Notes: generated by a model not told the origin, from the letters alone. A stretch of DNA of 51,167 nt from CAYFUG01 sp964346295 (GCA_964346295.1 CAYFUG010000008.1:1-51167), one strand, 5' to 3'; shown: positions 33,529 through 42,012, counted from the first letter of the stretch. Program-made: numbers and translations.

Positions 33529-33954
33529 ATGGCAAAGAAGTTAAAAGCGTTGATTAAATTGCAGATTAAGGCGGGGCAAGCTAACCCGGCGCCTCCAATC
33601 GGCCCTGCTTTGGGGCAGCACGGGTTAAGTATTCAGGATTTTTGTACTCGTTTTAATGAGGCTACCAAGGATAAAATGGGGGATGTGATCCCAGTGGAAA
33701 TCTCTGTTTATGAGGATCGAAGTTTCGATTTTACCCTAAAGACTCCTCCGGCGGCCGAACTTTTGAAGAAGGCTGCTAAGGTGGCCAAGGGAGCGGGAAA
33801 TCCCCTTAAAGACAAGGTGGGTACGGTGACGATGGCTCAAGTGCGGGAGATTGCTGAGACCAAAATGCCGGATCTCAATGCTAATGATGTGGAGGCAGCG
33901 GCTAAAATTATTGCCGGGACTGCTCGTTCAATGGGGATTAAGGTTAGTGAGTAG
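33529..33954 (+). CDS. rplK: 50S ribosomal protein L11
   Basis: 141 aa, full length. LKLQ-type start LIKLQIKAGQANPAPPIGPALGQHG is the highly conserved N-terminal region that binds release factors and 23S rRNA, and the C-terminal domain ends GTARSMGIKV. It forms the base of the L7/L12 stalk with 23S rRNA helices 43-44. It is separated from nusG by repeat copy F and from rplA by a broken gene. Confidence 0.96.
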   Translation: MAKKLKALIKLQIKAGQANPAPPIGPALGQHGLSIQDFCTRFNEATKDKMGDVIPVEISVYEDRSFDFTLKTPPAAELLKKAAKVAKGAGNPLKDKVGTVTMAQVREIAETKMPDLNANDVEAAAKIIAGTARSMGIKVSE

Positions 33955-34093
33955 TTTTTAGTTGGTAGTCGGTAGTTCTTGGCCTATAGTCTTCAGTTTA
34001 TAGTAACTGTTTTATGGCTTTTGGCGCTTGAGATGGAAGGTTGATTTCCGAGGAGGGGCAAATTAAGTGTTTAATTTGTTAAAAATAAAAAAG

Positions 34094-34582
34094 ATGGAAG
34101 AGCCTACTTTTAAGGAACGCTCGAGGATTCTAAGCCTAGAGCGGAGAAACTTCATCAAGATAAGCAGGCTTTACGGAGAAAGTTTGAAGCGATTGATACT
34201 TCAAGGGGAGCGGTGGAAATAACCGTAGACAAGGGCGAGTTTATTTCAGCAGCTAAAGAAAAGTTAGGAGTTGTTCTTGATAGATTTAATAAAATTAAAG
34301 GCGAGCTAGGAGTGGAAAAGAAACCTGATGGTAACGGAGATGACTTATATGAGAGATTCCGGGGGGGTAATGAAGGACTTGAAAAGCAATTTAGAGGAGT
34401 TGGAAAAAGCTGATAGGCTGGGTCGTTTGCCTAGAACCATTGCTAATAATTTGCAAAGGCTAAGGGAATCTTTGGATTTAATAGGAATGTCTCAGGGGGA
34501 ATTGACTAAGGAAGGCATTTTGAGCGCTCATGAAGAAATCATAGCAGCTCTGGACGAGTTAGTTGAAAATTTTAAAGCCTAA
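34094..34582 (+). pseudogene. Frameshifted helical-protein gene between rplK and rplA
   Basis: The ATG at 34094 opens MEEPTFKERS. A shift near 34123-34127 is needed to enter DSKPRAEKLHQDKQALRRK, continuing to GDDLYERFRGG. A second shift at the seven-G run (34362-34368) leads to VMKDLKSNLEELEKADRLGR, ending in NFKA and TAA at 34582. Rejoined, it would be a charged coiled-coil-like protein of about 160 residues with no recognised family. The two indels, one in a homopolymer, suggest decay, phase variation or sequence error. Confidence 0.55.
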
Positions 34583-34658
34583 TTTTAACCGTGGGAGAGT
34601 TTTGAACCACTCGGCAATTATTGCCAGGAGGTCCAAAATTCGTTGACCACTAAATTTT

Positions 34659-35333
34659 ATGAAGAGAAGTAAGCGTTATCGAGAGGCCGGGGAAGCCCTT
34701 GATAAAAACAAGATTTATTCCCTAGAGGAGGCTTTGGAGCTTCTAGAGAAGTTTCCGGCGGCTAAGTTTGATGAGACCGTAGAAGTGCATGTGCGACTAG
34801 GAGTTGATGCTTCTAAATCTGATCAGCAAGTGCGTTCTACTGTGGATTTGCCACATGGAACCGGTAAAAGCAAGCGGGTAGCAGCTATTACCTCTATTCA
34901 AATCAAAGAAGCAGAGGCGGCCGGTGCCGATTTAGCTGGTGAGTTGGACTTGGTAGAGAAAATTGCCGAAGGTAAGGAAGCCGTCGATATTTTGGTAGCT
35001 ACTCCAGAAATGATGCCTAAGATTGCTAAGTTTGCCAAAGTGCTGGGACCGAAAGGCCTAATGCCGAATCCTAAAAACCAGACCGTGGGACCTAAGATTG
35101 CTCCTATGGTAGAGGGCATCAAAAAAGGTCGAGCGAGCTTTAAGAGCGATAAGAGCGGCAATGTGCACCAGGCGATTGGGAAGCGCTCTTTTGGTAAAGA
35201 AAAGTTGGCTGAGAACTTTAAAGTATTTATTGAAACCCTAGAAAAGAATAAGCCAGCAAACTCTAAGGGTAAGTTGGTTAAAAGTGTTTCGGTTGCTGCT
35301 AGTATGAGCCCGGGAATTAAAGTTGGTTTGTAG
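34659..35333 (+). CDS. rplA: 50S ribosomal protein L1
   Basis: 224 aa. MKRSKRYREAGEALDKNKIY, VRLGVDASKSDQQVRSTVDL with PHGTGKSKRVA, and GPKGLMPNPKNQTV are conserved L1 segments. L1 forms the mobile L1 stalk and often represses its own operon. Some CPR groups lack L1, so its presence helps placement. rplJ and rplL do not follow, and rpmG is next. Repeat copy G begins 1 bp after the stop. Confidence 0.95.
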   Translation: MKRSKRYREAGEALDKNKIYSLEEALELLEKFPAAKFDETVEVHVRLGVDASKSDQQVRSTVDLPHGTGKSKRVAAITSIQIKEAEAAGADLAGELDLVEKIAEGKEAVDILVATPEMMPKIAKFAKVLGPKGLMPNPKNQTVGPKIAPMVEGIKKGRASFKSDKSGNVHQAIGKRSFGKEKLAENFKVFIETLEKNKPANSKGKLVKSVSVAASMSPGIKVGL

Positions 35334-35414
35334 ACTTCCATTTTTGGCAAAATTCGTTGTTGCGGCTTCCGCCTTCGGGTGGGGCAGGTAGAACTTTCCT
35401 CAAAAATGAAAGCC
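35334..35414 (+). repeat. Covarying palindromic repeat, copy G (short)
   Basis: The outer arms CTTCCATTTTTG (35335-35346) and CAAAAATGAAAG (35401-35412) are again of different sequence but complementary. The centre is shorter, with ATTCGTTGTTGCGGC and GGCAGGTAGAACTTTCCT. It begins 1 bp after the rplA stop. Confidence 0.8.
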
Positions 35415-35482
35415 TTAGCCTCTCGAAAAGAGAGTTTTAAGATTTAAAGGATAGATTTTTAAGAATATTTAGTTTTAATATT

Positions 35483-35656
35483 ATGGCTCAAGAAAAATTA
35501 ATTTTATTGCGTTGCAGTGTTTGTGGAAACAAGAATTACTATACTTATCGAAATAAGAAAAAATTTCAAGATCAAGCTTTCAAGTTAAAGTTGAAAAAGC
35601 ACTGTCCTGAATGCGAGACTCATACGGAGCATAGCGAAGGAAAGGTTAAAAAGTAG
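35483..35656 (+). CDS. rpmG: 50S ribosomal protein L33
   Basis: 57 aa. Two zinc-binding CxxC pairs are present, CSVCGNKNYYTYRNKK near the N-terminus and HCPECETHTEH near the C-terminus. In many bacteria rpmG precedes secE; here it follows rplA, directly before tRNA-Trp. Confidence 0.92.
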   Translation: MAQEKLILLRCSVCGNKNYYTYRNKKKFQDQAFKLKLKKHCPECETHTEHSEGKVKK

Positions 35657-35837
35657 CAGAGATAGCTTCTAAATTGAATTTATTTAAGGAGCTTCAAGGA
35701 CCTTGATTGAGAGCAGTTTGTTTTTTATACAGAGGTGTCCTGCTGGGATGCCTCTGCCAGCTACTTCGATTTTTGCGGGCGTCGGTCAATGGTGAGCCGG
35801 GGTCTCTCTTTGATAAGCGAATAAAATTTTGTTAATT

Positions 35838-35908
35838 GCGGGTGTCGTATAGTGGCAGTACAGAGGTCTCCAAAACCTCTAGCGGGGGTTCGATTCCCTC
35901 CACCCGTG
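35838..35908 (+). tRNA. tRNA-Trp(CCA)
   Basis: Acceptor GCGGGTG/CACCCGT, anticodon stem GAGGT/ACCTC with loop CTCCAAA (anticodon CCA), T stem GGGGG/CCCTC and discriminator G. The next bases are CAT rather than CCA. The original CCA-bearing 3' end appears 268 bp downstream at 36160-36179. Confidence 0.92.
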
Positions 35909-36179
35909 CATTCTAGTCCTTAATTCATAGTCCATAGAGATGTCAATAGTTCAATGAATTTAGGGAATCGAAGGGCGCACAAAAAAGCAAACGACTTTGC
36001 TTTTTTGAAGACCGGGCCCAAAGGGGATTCCCTCCACCCGTGCATTCTAGTCCTTAATTCATAGTCCATAGAGATGTCAATAGTTCAATGAATTTAGGGA
36101 ATCGAAGGGCGCACAAAAAAGCAAACGACTTTGCTTTTTTGAAGACCGGGCCCAAAGGGGATTCCCTCCACCCGTGCCA
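35892..36179 (+). repeat. Two 134-bp tandem units bounded by tRNA-Trp 3'-end copies
   Basis: GATTCCCTCCACCCGTGC, the 3' end of tRNA-Trp, occurs at 35892, 36026 and 36160 with exactly 134 bp between starts, and the intervening sequence is the same in both units. Each unit carries the hairpin AAAAAAGCAAA/TTTGCTTTTTT around CGAC, a bidirectional terminator shape, plus an inverted GGGAATCGAA echo of the T arm. Only the third copy continues into CCA (36177-36179). This fits a small element inserted at the tRNA 3' end and then duplicated. Confidence 0.85.
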
Positions 36180-36224
36180 AGTTAGTTTGTGAAGATTAGG
36201 GGCTTATAGTATAATTTAAGAGTG

Positions 36225-36269
36225 AACTGCTTGGTGACTTTGTTGGAGGTGCTTGATCAAGCAGTTTTT
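36225..36269 (+). terminator. Intrinsic terminator
   Basis: The 9-bp stem AACTGCTTG/CAAGCAGTT is followed by TTT. It ends the rpmG/tRNA-Trp unit. The following 180 bp to the cyclase gene hold a short CTCTTC/GAAGAG hairpin and no gene. Confidence 0.7.
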
Positions 36270-36453
36270 ATTTCCTTATCCTTTTTAAGTAGAACTCTTC
36301 TTTATTTTGAAAATTTTAGTATCTTTACGAGAAAAACTCTTCTGTGGAAGAGGAGGGCAGAGATAGGTAAAATTTTCTAAAATAAGAAAACTTCATGGAT
36401 GTTGTGGGAGGGATTTTCATTTTAAACTAGGATTTAATCTAGAAATTAAAGAA

Positions 36454-37401
36454 ATGAAAAAACGACTTAGAAAAAAAATAAGAATCGAAACAAAACAAAA
36501 AAACTATTTAAAAATTTTTCAAACTTATACTCAACGCTCGCTGGCCGAGATTATTTGTGCTGGACTAGATCCTCGCAAGTTAAGGATTAAACAGCAAGAA
36601 CGAGCGGTGCTCTTTTCAGATATTCGCAACTTTACTTTGCTTTCAGAACATTTAGATCCAGTTGAATTAGTAGCTATTCTTAATGATTTTTTTAATCGGA
36701 TTAATCAGGTGGTGTATCAAAATTCCGGTGAAGTGGATAAATTAATGGGTGATTGCGTAATGGCCACTTTTTCCGATTCCAATCAAGCAGTGGAAGCAGC
36801 TATTGAGATTAAACTGAGTATTCAGGAGATGAACCGTCAGCGCTTGGCGCAGGGCTTGGAAAAAATCGAAAATGGCGTGGGTGTCTCTTATGGAACTGTT
36901 ACAGTCGGCAATGTCGGTTCGGCCCTCAAAATGGACTACACTCTGGTTGGGGAAGTGGTTAATACTGCCGCTCGCCTGGAGTCCCTTACTAAGCACTATG
37001 GAGTGGGTATTTTAGTTTCGGAATCCGTGCGAGAACATCTTCAAGAGGGGTTTAAAAATCGCTTTATTGATTTAGTTCGTTTAGGAGGAAAGGGAGAGCC
37101 GCTTAAGGTTTACGAGATTTTTAATCACGAGCCGGAAATGGTGAAGGCTAAAAAGTTTTCTTTAAACGAGCCCTTTTCGGAGGCATTTGATTTTTATCGG
37201 GAAGGTAATTTTAACCAGGCCGAGGGAATTTACGATTATTTAATCGAAGAGGTGGGACCGCATTGTTATGTGCGAACTTGCTGTGCTGATCCAGTCTTGG
37301 AGTTCTATAAAGATCGTTGCAGCGGCTTGGAGCGAAGGCTGCGTCAAGGGTTACTTTCTGTTAGTAATTGGCAGCCAGTGCAGGAATTTTCCCAGATTTA
37401 G
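36454..37401 (+). CDS. Class III adenylate/guanylate cyclase
   Basis: 315 aa, cytoplasmic with no membrane helix. The catalytic domain (about 50-215) has both metal-binding Asp residues (Asp56 in FSDIRNFT and Asp100 in KLMGDCVM). The base-selecting Lys97 and Asp161 (in KMDYTLVGE) predict ATP as substrate, and the transition-state Asn170 and Arg174 are in VVNTAARLE. All key residues of an active homodimeric adenylate cyclase are therefore present. The basic N-terminus is short. A C-terminal TPR-like segment with a Cys cluster (YVRTCCADP) follows. No cAMP receptor is visible in this window. Confidence 0.88.
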   Translation: MKKRLRKKIRIETKQKNYLKIFQTYTQRSLAEIICAGLDPRKLRIKQQERAVLFSDIRNFTLLSEHLDPVELVAILNDFFNRINQVVYQNSGEVDKLMGDCVMATFSDSNQAVEAAIEIKLSIQEMNRQRLAQGLEKIENGVGVSYGTVTVGNVGSALKMDYTLVGEVVNTAARLESLTKHYGVGILVSESVREHLQEGFKNRFIDLVRLGGKGEPLKVYEIFNHEPEMVKAKKFSLNEPFSEAFDFYREGNFNQAEGIYDYLIEEVGPHCYVRTCCADPVLEFYKDRCSGLERRLRQGLLSVSNWQPVQEFSQI

Positions 37402-37528
37402 GGCTAAGCCTTAGAGGGTATATAGTCCCTGCTAGTTTTTGAGTTGGTAGACTTTTGTTTTTGATGGATTTCAGAATTTTTTGTGGACAAAGAAGGATTA
37501 TTGGGTAATTTACAAAGGTAATTATTTA

Positions 37529-38515
37529 TTATTCAATAATCCAGCGGTCTCCTTGTTGTTTGAGTTTTCCCTTAATTTCGAATCCGCTAGATAGTTGGTG
37601 ACCCCCTCCTTGAAATTGACGAGCAATCTGAGCTACGTCGACGCCTTTATGCTTTTCGCTCCGCAAGGAGGCCTTAATCTTGTTATCGGAATATTCTGAT
37701 AGGACTAAAGAGAAGCGAGAGCCGGCAATGGTATTGAGAATTTCTGAAAGTCCATTTAAGTCTTCGGGAGTGGCGCCAATTTTCTTAAGGTCTTCTTCAG
37801 TTATAAAGGAAGCTGCCATCCCGGTCTTGGGATTTACCGTAGCTCTTTCTAGGGCAATAGACCAGATTTTAAGAGTGCGAAGGGATTTTTTTTCCAATAA
37901 AACCTTTTTGATCTTACTAAGGCTAGCACCTCGAGACATTAACTTTCCGGAAACTTCTAACACTTCTGGATCGGTGTTGCTGTGACGAAATCCCCCAGTG
38001 TCGCTAAAAATTCCGGCTAGGAGGTATTGAGCTACAAAAGGAGGAAAAGAGAAGTTAACAGCCTGAAAAAATTGATAAATTAAAAGACAAGTGGCAGCCG
38101 CTTGATTGTCGATGAGATTGATAATACCTCCTTTTAAAGGGGGGTCATTATGGTGATCCAAGTTGATGATAGTAGGCTTAGAGGAAAGAGATTCTAATTT
38201 TTGGGGAAAATTAAGCTTATTGAAAGTGTTTCCTCGATCTAAGAAGATGAGGAGGTCAAAGTTCTCTAAGTTAGGCAATCGGGTAGTAATCTTTTCGATG
38301 GGGAAAAGTTCTTGTAAGGAGAAGTGAGGAGGGTCTATACTGTAAAGAGTGATGTTTTGATCAGGCGGGAGGTGATTATTCTTGAGATGTTCTTGACAAT
38401 AATAATTCAAAGCAAAAATACTTCCCAGGGCGTCGGGGTCAGGGTTGGGGTGGACAATGAGTAAAATTCGTCTACCTTGGAAGATCTTTTCTTTTAGTAA
38501 GGAGAAGTCTAGCAC
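37529..38515 (-). CDS. nrnA: DHH/DHHA1 phosphoesterase (NrnA-like)
   Basis: 328 aa. The DHH domain has LIVHPNPDPDALGS (motif I), LIFLDRG, NLDHHNDPPLKG (DHH) and AGIFSDTGGFRHSNTD. The C-terminal DHHA1 domain ends with QGGGHQLSSGFEIKG. NrnA-type enzymes degrade nano-RNAs and 3'-phosphoadenosine 5'-phosphate. It lies 85 bp downstream of rbfA on the same strand, as in Firmicutes where rbfA and nrnA are near neighbours. Confidence 0.88.
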   Translation of the reverse strand: MLDFSLLKEKIFQGRRILLIVHPNPDPDALGSIFALNYYCQEHLKNNHLPPDQNITLYSIDPPHFSLQELFPIEKITTRLPNLENFDLLIFLDRGNTFNKLNFPQKLESLSSKPTIINLDHHNDPPLKGGIINLIDNQAAATCLLIYQFFQAVNFSFPPFVAQYLLAGIFSDTGGFRHSNTDPEVLEVSGKLMSRGASLSKIKKVLLEKKSLRTLKIWSIALERATVNPKTGMAASFITEEDLKKIGATPEDLNGLSEILNTIAGSRFSLVLSEYSDNKIKASLRSEKHKGVDVAQIARQFQGGGHQLSSGFEIKGKLKQQGDRWIIE

Positions 38516-38600
38516 GGTTTAGATTTAATAAAGGGATTCTATAAGCTTTAGGGCTAGTTTTTGAATCCGATCCGAGGTGGGTTATTTGAAGCCTGGATTT

Positions 38601-38957
38601 CTAGGAGGATTCGTTTGTTTTTTCGGATTTAATTTTTTCAAAGAGTTCTTCTAGCTGACTAATTTTTTCTCCAGTTTGATCGTGGACAAATTTTAGACAA
38701 GGAATTTTACGAAGTTTTAGTTTTTTGGCCAGTTTCTTTTTAAGGAGAGGAGCTTCTTTCTTCAAGGTAGCCAAACAATAAGGGGCCTCTTGAAGAGGGA
38801 AGATGCTCACCAGGACGCTACTCTGAGAAAGATCGGCAGAAGTTTTTACTTTAGTGATAGATACCAAGACTTCTGGTTTTAGAGATAGCTCTCTACTAAT
38901 AGCCTGAGACAGCTGATCTCTGATTAGGTCGTTAACCTTTTCCATCCTTAAAGACAT
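38601..38957 (-). CDS. rbfA: Ribosome-binding factor A
   Basis: 118 aa, the usual size. MRMEKVNDLIRDQLSQAISR, then ITKVKTSADLSQSSVLVSIF (KH-fold strands) and LRKIPCLKFVHDQT are the conserved RbfA pattern. RbfA assists maturation of the 30S subunit at the 16S 5' end. It is probably cotranscribed with the downstream DHH gene. Confidence 0.85.
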   Translation of the reverse strand: MSLRMEKVNDLIRDQLSQAISRELSLKPEVLVSITKVKTSADLSQSSVLVSIFPLQEAPYCLATLKKEAPLLKKKLAKKLKLRKIPCLKFVHDQTGEKISQLEELFEKIKSEKTNESS

Positions 38958-39090
38958 GTGCTAAAATTCTTAGATAATTAATGGGAGCTAGAATTTTCTA
39001 GCTGGTTAGTCTAACAGATAATTCTAGATATTTCAAAGTCCCGTAAGCTTTTTTAAAGAGAAGCTCTTAAATTTTCATTAAACTGGCTTT

Positions 39091-39831
39091 ATGTCGGAAA
39101 AGATACTTGGGGAAAAATATAATTCTAAGCAGTTATCTCGGCCTTGTTTTTACACAGTGGCTACTCCTTTAGGAAATTTAGGGGATTTTACCTTTAGGGC
39201 AGTAGAGGTTCTTAAAGAAGAAGTAGATTTGATTCTTTGTGAGGATACCAGGAGAAGCAAGAAACTCTTAGATCACTATCAAATCAGTACTCCTACTGTT
39301 AGCTATCATCAAAGAAGTAAGGCTAAAAAATCTAGTCAGATCGTTCAGTTTTTAAAGGAAGGAAAGTCTCTAGCCTTACTAACAGATGCTGGTACTCCAG
39401 GTATTTCCGACCCTGGAAATGAGTTAATAGCGGAAATTTTGCAAATTTTGCCAGGAAAGGTTTCGGTGGTTCCTTTACCGGGAGCCTCTGCCCTAACCGC
39501 CTTAGCTCAAGTGGCAGGTATTAATCTTAGTGAGTTTTGTTTTTGGGGATTTCCTCCCAATAAAAAAGGTAGAAGAAAATTTTTCTCTCGGATATTGGGA
39601 TTGGAGGGGCCAGTTTTTTATTATGATTCTCCTTATAGGATTAAAAAAAATCTGGATCTATTGACGGAACTGGCAGGAGAGGAGGCCGCTGATTTAAAAT
39701 TGGTAGTAGGAAAGGAGCTTACTAAATTTTTTGAAAAAATTTTACGAGGATCTTTGACAGAAGTCAGTGATTGGCTGGAAAAGGAAGATTCAGTTGTCAA
39801 GGGGGAATTTACTGTTTTACTGTATCGCTAA
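39091..39831 (+). CDS. rsmI: 16S rRNA (cytidine-1402 2'-O) methyltransferase RsmI
   Basis: 246 aa. The tetrapyrrole-methylase fold is shown by FYTVATPLGNLGDFTFRAVE, ILCEDTRRSKKLLDHY, LALLTDAGTPGISDPG and PLPGASALTALAQVAG. RsmI methylates C1402 in the decoding centre of 16S rRNA. It lacks the short C-terminal extension of E. coli RsmI. Confidence 0.93.
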   Translation: MSEKILGEKYNSKQLSRPCFYTVATPLGNLGDFTFRAVEVLKEEVDLILCEDTRRSKKLLDHYQISTPTVSYHQRSKAKKSSQIVQFLKEGKSLALLTDAGTPGISDPGNELIAEILQILPGKVSVVPLPGASALTALAQVAGINLSEFCFWGFPPNKKGRRKFFSRILGLEGPVFYYDSPYRIKKNLDLLTELAGEEAADLKLVVGKELTKFFEKILRGSLTEVSDWLEKEDSVVKGEFTVLLYR

Positions 39832-39928
39832 TTGCTTTGAGATAAATTTTATTTGTGATATATTTATAAATACTAGGGCTTATTTTAAAATCTAATTTCT
39901 ATTACAATTTACAAATTTTGGCTATATT

Positions 39929-40052
39929 TTCTTGGAATTTTTTCGATTTAGCCATTTACCGCTAAAGCTACGGTAAGGCAGGTAAAGACTTCAAAAAAAT
40001 CTACTTCAAATTTTGAAAATTTCTTTGCAAAAGTGATTTTTAAATCAAGCTC
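39929..40052 (+). repeat. Second repeat family, copy 1 (upstream of galT)
   Basis: It aligns with 48122-48226. Both contain TTCTTGGA, GGCAxGTAAA, then AAAATC and GATTTT arms around about 45 bp with CTTTGCAAAAGTGATTTT (here) or CTTCGCAAAAGGGATTTT (there). It ends about 28 bp before the galT ATG. The rest of the 248-bp gap is A+T rich without a gene. Confidence 0.5.
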
Positions 40053-40079
40053 TTGAAAATAGTTAAAACAAAAACAAAA

Positions 40080-41345
40080 ATGAAAATTTTGGTTAATTTT
40101 GGAAAAAAAAATAAGAAAGCTGAAAAAAATCAGGTTGGACAAAAAAATGTTCAAGGGGGCTATTTTTCTGAAGAAATTACTGATCAATCAACAAATAAGC
40201 ATAACAAGAAAGCCGCTTCTGAGGAAAGGGATTCCCGCTCTAAGAAAGCTCAGGAGGATCAAAAAAGAGAGAAGCGGGAGGATCAACCTCAAGCCATCAC
40301 TATTAACAAATCCGAAAAAGAACAACAACAGGAAAGCAACGATAAAAATTCTCAACTCCGACAAGATGTGGTTACAGAAGATTGGGTGGTAGTTGCCGCA
40401 AATCGAGAAAGTCGGCCTTTTGATCATAAAAAAATTAAAACCGCCTGGGATCCGGATGAGATTCCCAGTGAGGAAGATTGTCTTTTTTGTGATCCCGAAG
40501 TCAGCGGCCAAGAAAAAGATGTTTTGCTTTACAATACTTCAGACGGAGATTGGACTTTACGAGTTTTTCCTAATAAATATCCAGCCTTTTCTCGGCCTAA
40601 AGGAGGGAAAATTAAGCACGAAGAAGAAGGGCCTTATTTTTGGATGGATGGAATCGGCTATCACGAAGTGATTGTGACAAAAGATCATTATCGACACTTA
40701 GGGAAGATGAATCCGGTTTTGGTGGCGGAAGTTTTGGATGCCTATCAAACTCGTTATTTAGACTTGATGAGTAAGAAATCGGTGCGTTACGTGGAAATTT
40801 TTCATAATCACGGCAAGGAGGTGGGAGGATCAATTTTCCATCCTCATTCTCAGTTAGTGGGGATACCGGTAATTTCTCCCTATATCAAATTAGAGCTAGA
40901 AGGAGCGGAACGTTATCATCGCTCTAATAAGAAGTGTGCGTATTGTGATATGATAACTTGGGAAGAGGAGCAGCAAAGAAGGGTTATTTTTGAGAATGAG
41001 CATTTTGTGGCCTTCTGCCCCTTTGCTTCTCGGAGTTCCTTTGAAGTTTGGGTATTACCTAAAAAACACCAGCCTTATTTTGAGAGAATTACCGATGAAG
41101 AAAAGGTGGCGGGAGGAGAGGCTCTTCACCAGGCGATTCGGAAAATTGGAGCAGTTTTAGGGGAACCGCCTTATAATTTCTACCTTCATACTGCTCCTTG
41201 TGACGGCAACGATTATCCTCATTATCATTGGCACATTGAGATTTTGCCTAAAACTTCCATTTGGGCTGGTTTCGAGCTTTCCACTGGAGTCGAAATCGTG
41301 GCAGTGGCACCGGAAGACGCAGCGGAACAAATGAAGACTGCTTGA
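40080..41345 (+). CDS. galT: Galactose-1-phosphate uridylyltransferase-like protein (HIT superfamily)
   Basis: 421 aa from the ATG at 40080. A TTG 27 bp upstream is also open. A charged, low-complexity extension of about 90 residues (Lys, Glu, Gln and Asn rich) precedes the enzyme. The catalytic domain has REDxV-like DVVTEDWVVVAANR, zinc-type CLFCDPEV, the nucleophile motif GGSIFHPHSQLVG (His-Pro-His) and, in the second HIT-like half, CAYCDM and HYHWHIEILPK. The family transfers UMP between UDP-glucose and galactose-1-phosphate, and some relatives act on ADP-sugars. It ends in TGA. The long extension is odd and may be a linker to an unknown partner. Confidence 0.85.
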   Translation: MKILVNFGKKNKKAEKNQVGQKNVQGGYFSEEITDQSTNKHNKKAASEERDSRSKKAQEDQKREKREDQPQAITINKSEKEQQQESNDKNSQLRQDVVTEDWVVVAANRESRPFDHKKIKTAWDPDEIPSEEDCLFCDPEVSGQEKDVLLYNTSDGDWTLRVFPNKYPAFSRPKGGKIKHEEEGPYFWMDGIGYHEVIVTKDHYRHLGKMNPVLVAEVLDAYQTRYLDLMSKKSVRYVEIFHNHGKEVGGSIFHPHSQLVGIPVISPYIKLELEGAERYHRSNKKCAYCDMITWEEEQQRRVIFENEHFVAFCPFASRSSFEVWVLPKKHQPYFERITDEEKVAGGEALHQAIRKIGAVLGEPPYNFYLHTAPCDGNDYPHYHWHIEILPKTSIWAGFELSTGVEIVAVAPEDAAEQMKTA

Positions 41346-41417
41346 TTTGCGGATAAATTTCTGCCTAGGTATTTATCAAGAATATCCTAAGAATTACTAA
41401 AAAGATCTAGTCCATTT

Positions 41418-41933
41418 ATGTTAATTGATACTCAGGCAGCAGCGGATTATTTACAAGGATTGCCTCCGGAGTTGGCGACTATGCTATTGGCCATGACACC
41501 GGTTTTAGAGTTGCGAGGGGCGATTCCAGCTGCTATTATATTTTATAAAATGCACTGGGCCAGTGCTTACTTTTGGGCGGTATTGGGAAACATCGTGCCA
41601 GCGGTATTCTTTATTTTTGCTCTGGAGGGAATTTCTGGTTTCGTTATGAAGCGTTCTGATTTAGGAAAAAGATTTTTCGATTGGTTGTTCGATAGAACTC
41701 GTAGGAAGGTGGACCAAAAAATGAAAAAATATGGCCGGTGGGGGTTGTTTTTTTTGGTGGCGATTCCTCTTCCTGTAACGGGTGGTTGGACCGGGGCTTT
41801 AGCGGCTTTTTTATTTGGAATTAAAAAGCAATACTCTGCTTTGATTATTTCCCTGGGAATTGCGGCGGCAGGGGTTATTATGGTGCTGGTAACTATTTGG
41901 GGGGATTACCTTTGGAAATTTTTTACGGGGTGA
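41418..41933 (+). CDS. Small multidrug export family membrane protein
   Basis: 171 aa with four to five membrane helices. LLAMTPVLELRGAIPAAI and AIPLPVTGGWTGALAAFLFG are the signature segments of the Sm_multidrug_ex family. The actual substrate of this family is poorly known. It is 72 bp downstream of galT, on the same strand. Confidence 0.8.
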   Translation: MLIDTQAAADYLQGLPPELATMLLAMTPVLELRGAIPAAIIFYKMHWASAYFWAVLGNIVPAVFFIFALEGISGFVMKRSDLGKRFFDWLFDRTRRKVDQKMKKYGRWGLFFLVAIPLPVTGGWTGALAAFLFGIKKQYSALIISLGIAAAGVIMVLVTIWGDYLWKFFTG

Positions 41934-42012
41934 ATTTGGGGATTCAATTATATAATCAGGCTTAAGAATGTGAGGATAAAAGACTGCAGGTATCTCATGA
42001 GTTTTAATCGTA

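Noticed and set aside
35892..36179. CRISPR array
   Set aside because: There are only three 18-bp copies, the intervening 116 bp are identical rather than unique spacers, and the repeat is the tRNA-Trp 3' end.
36187..36269. Promoter plus short RNA before the cyclase gene
   Set aside because: TATAAT at 36210 has no acceptable -35 box; the hairpin is better read as the terminator of the upstream unit.
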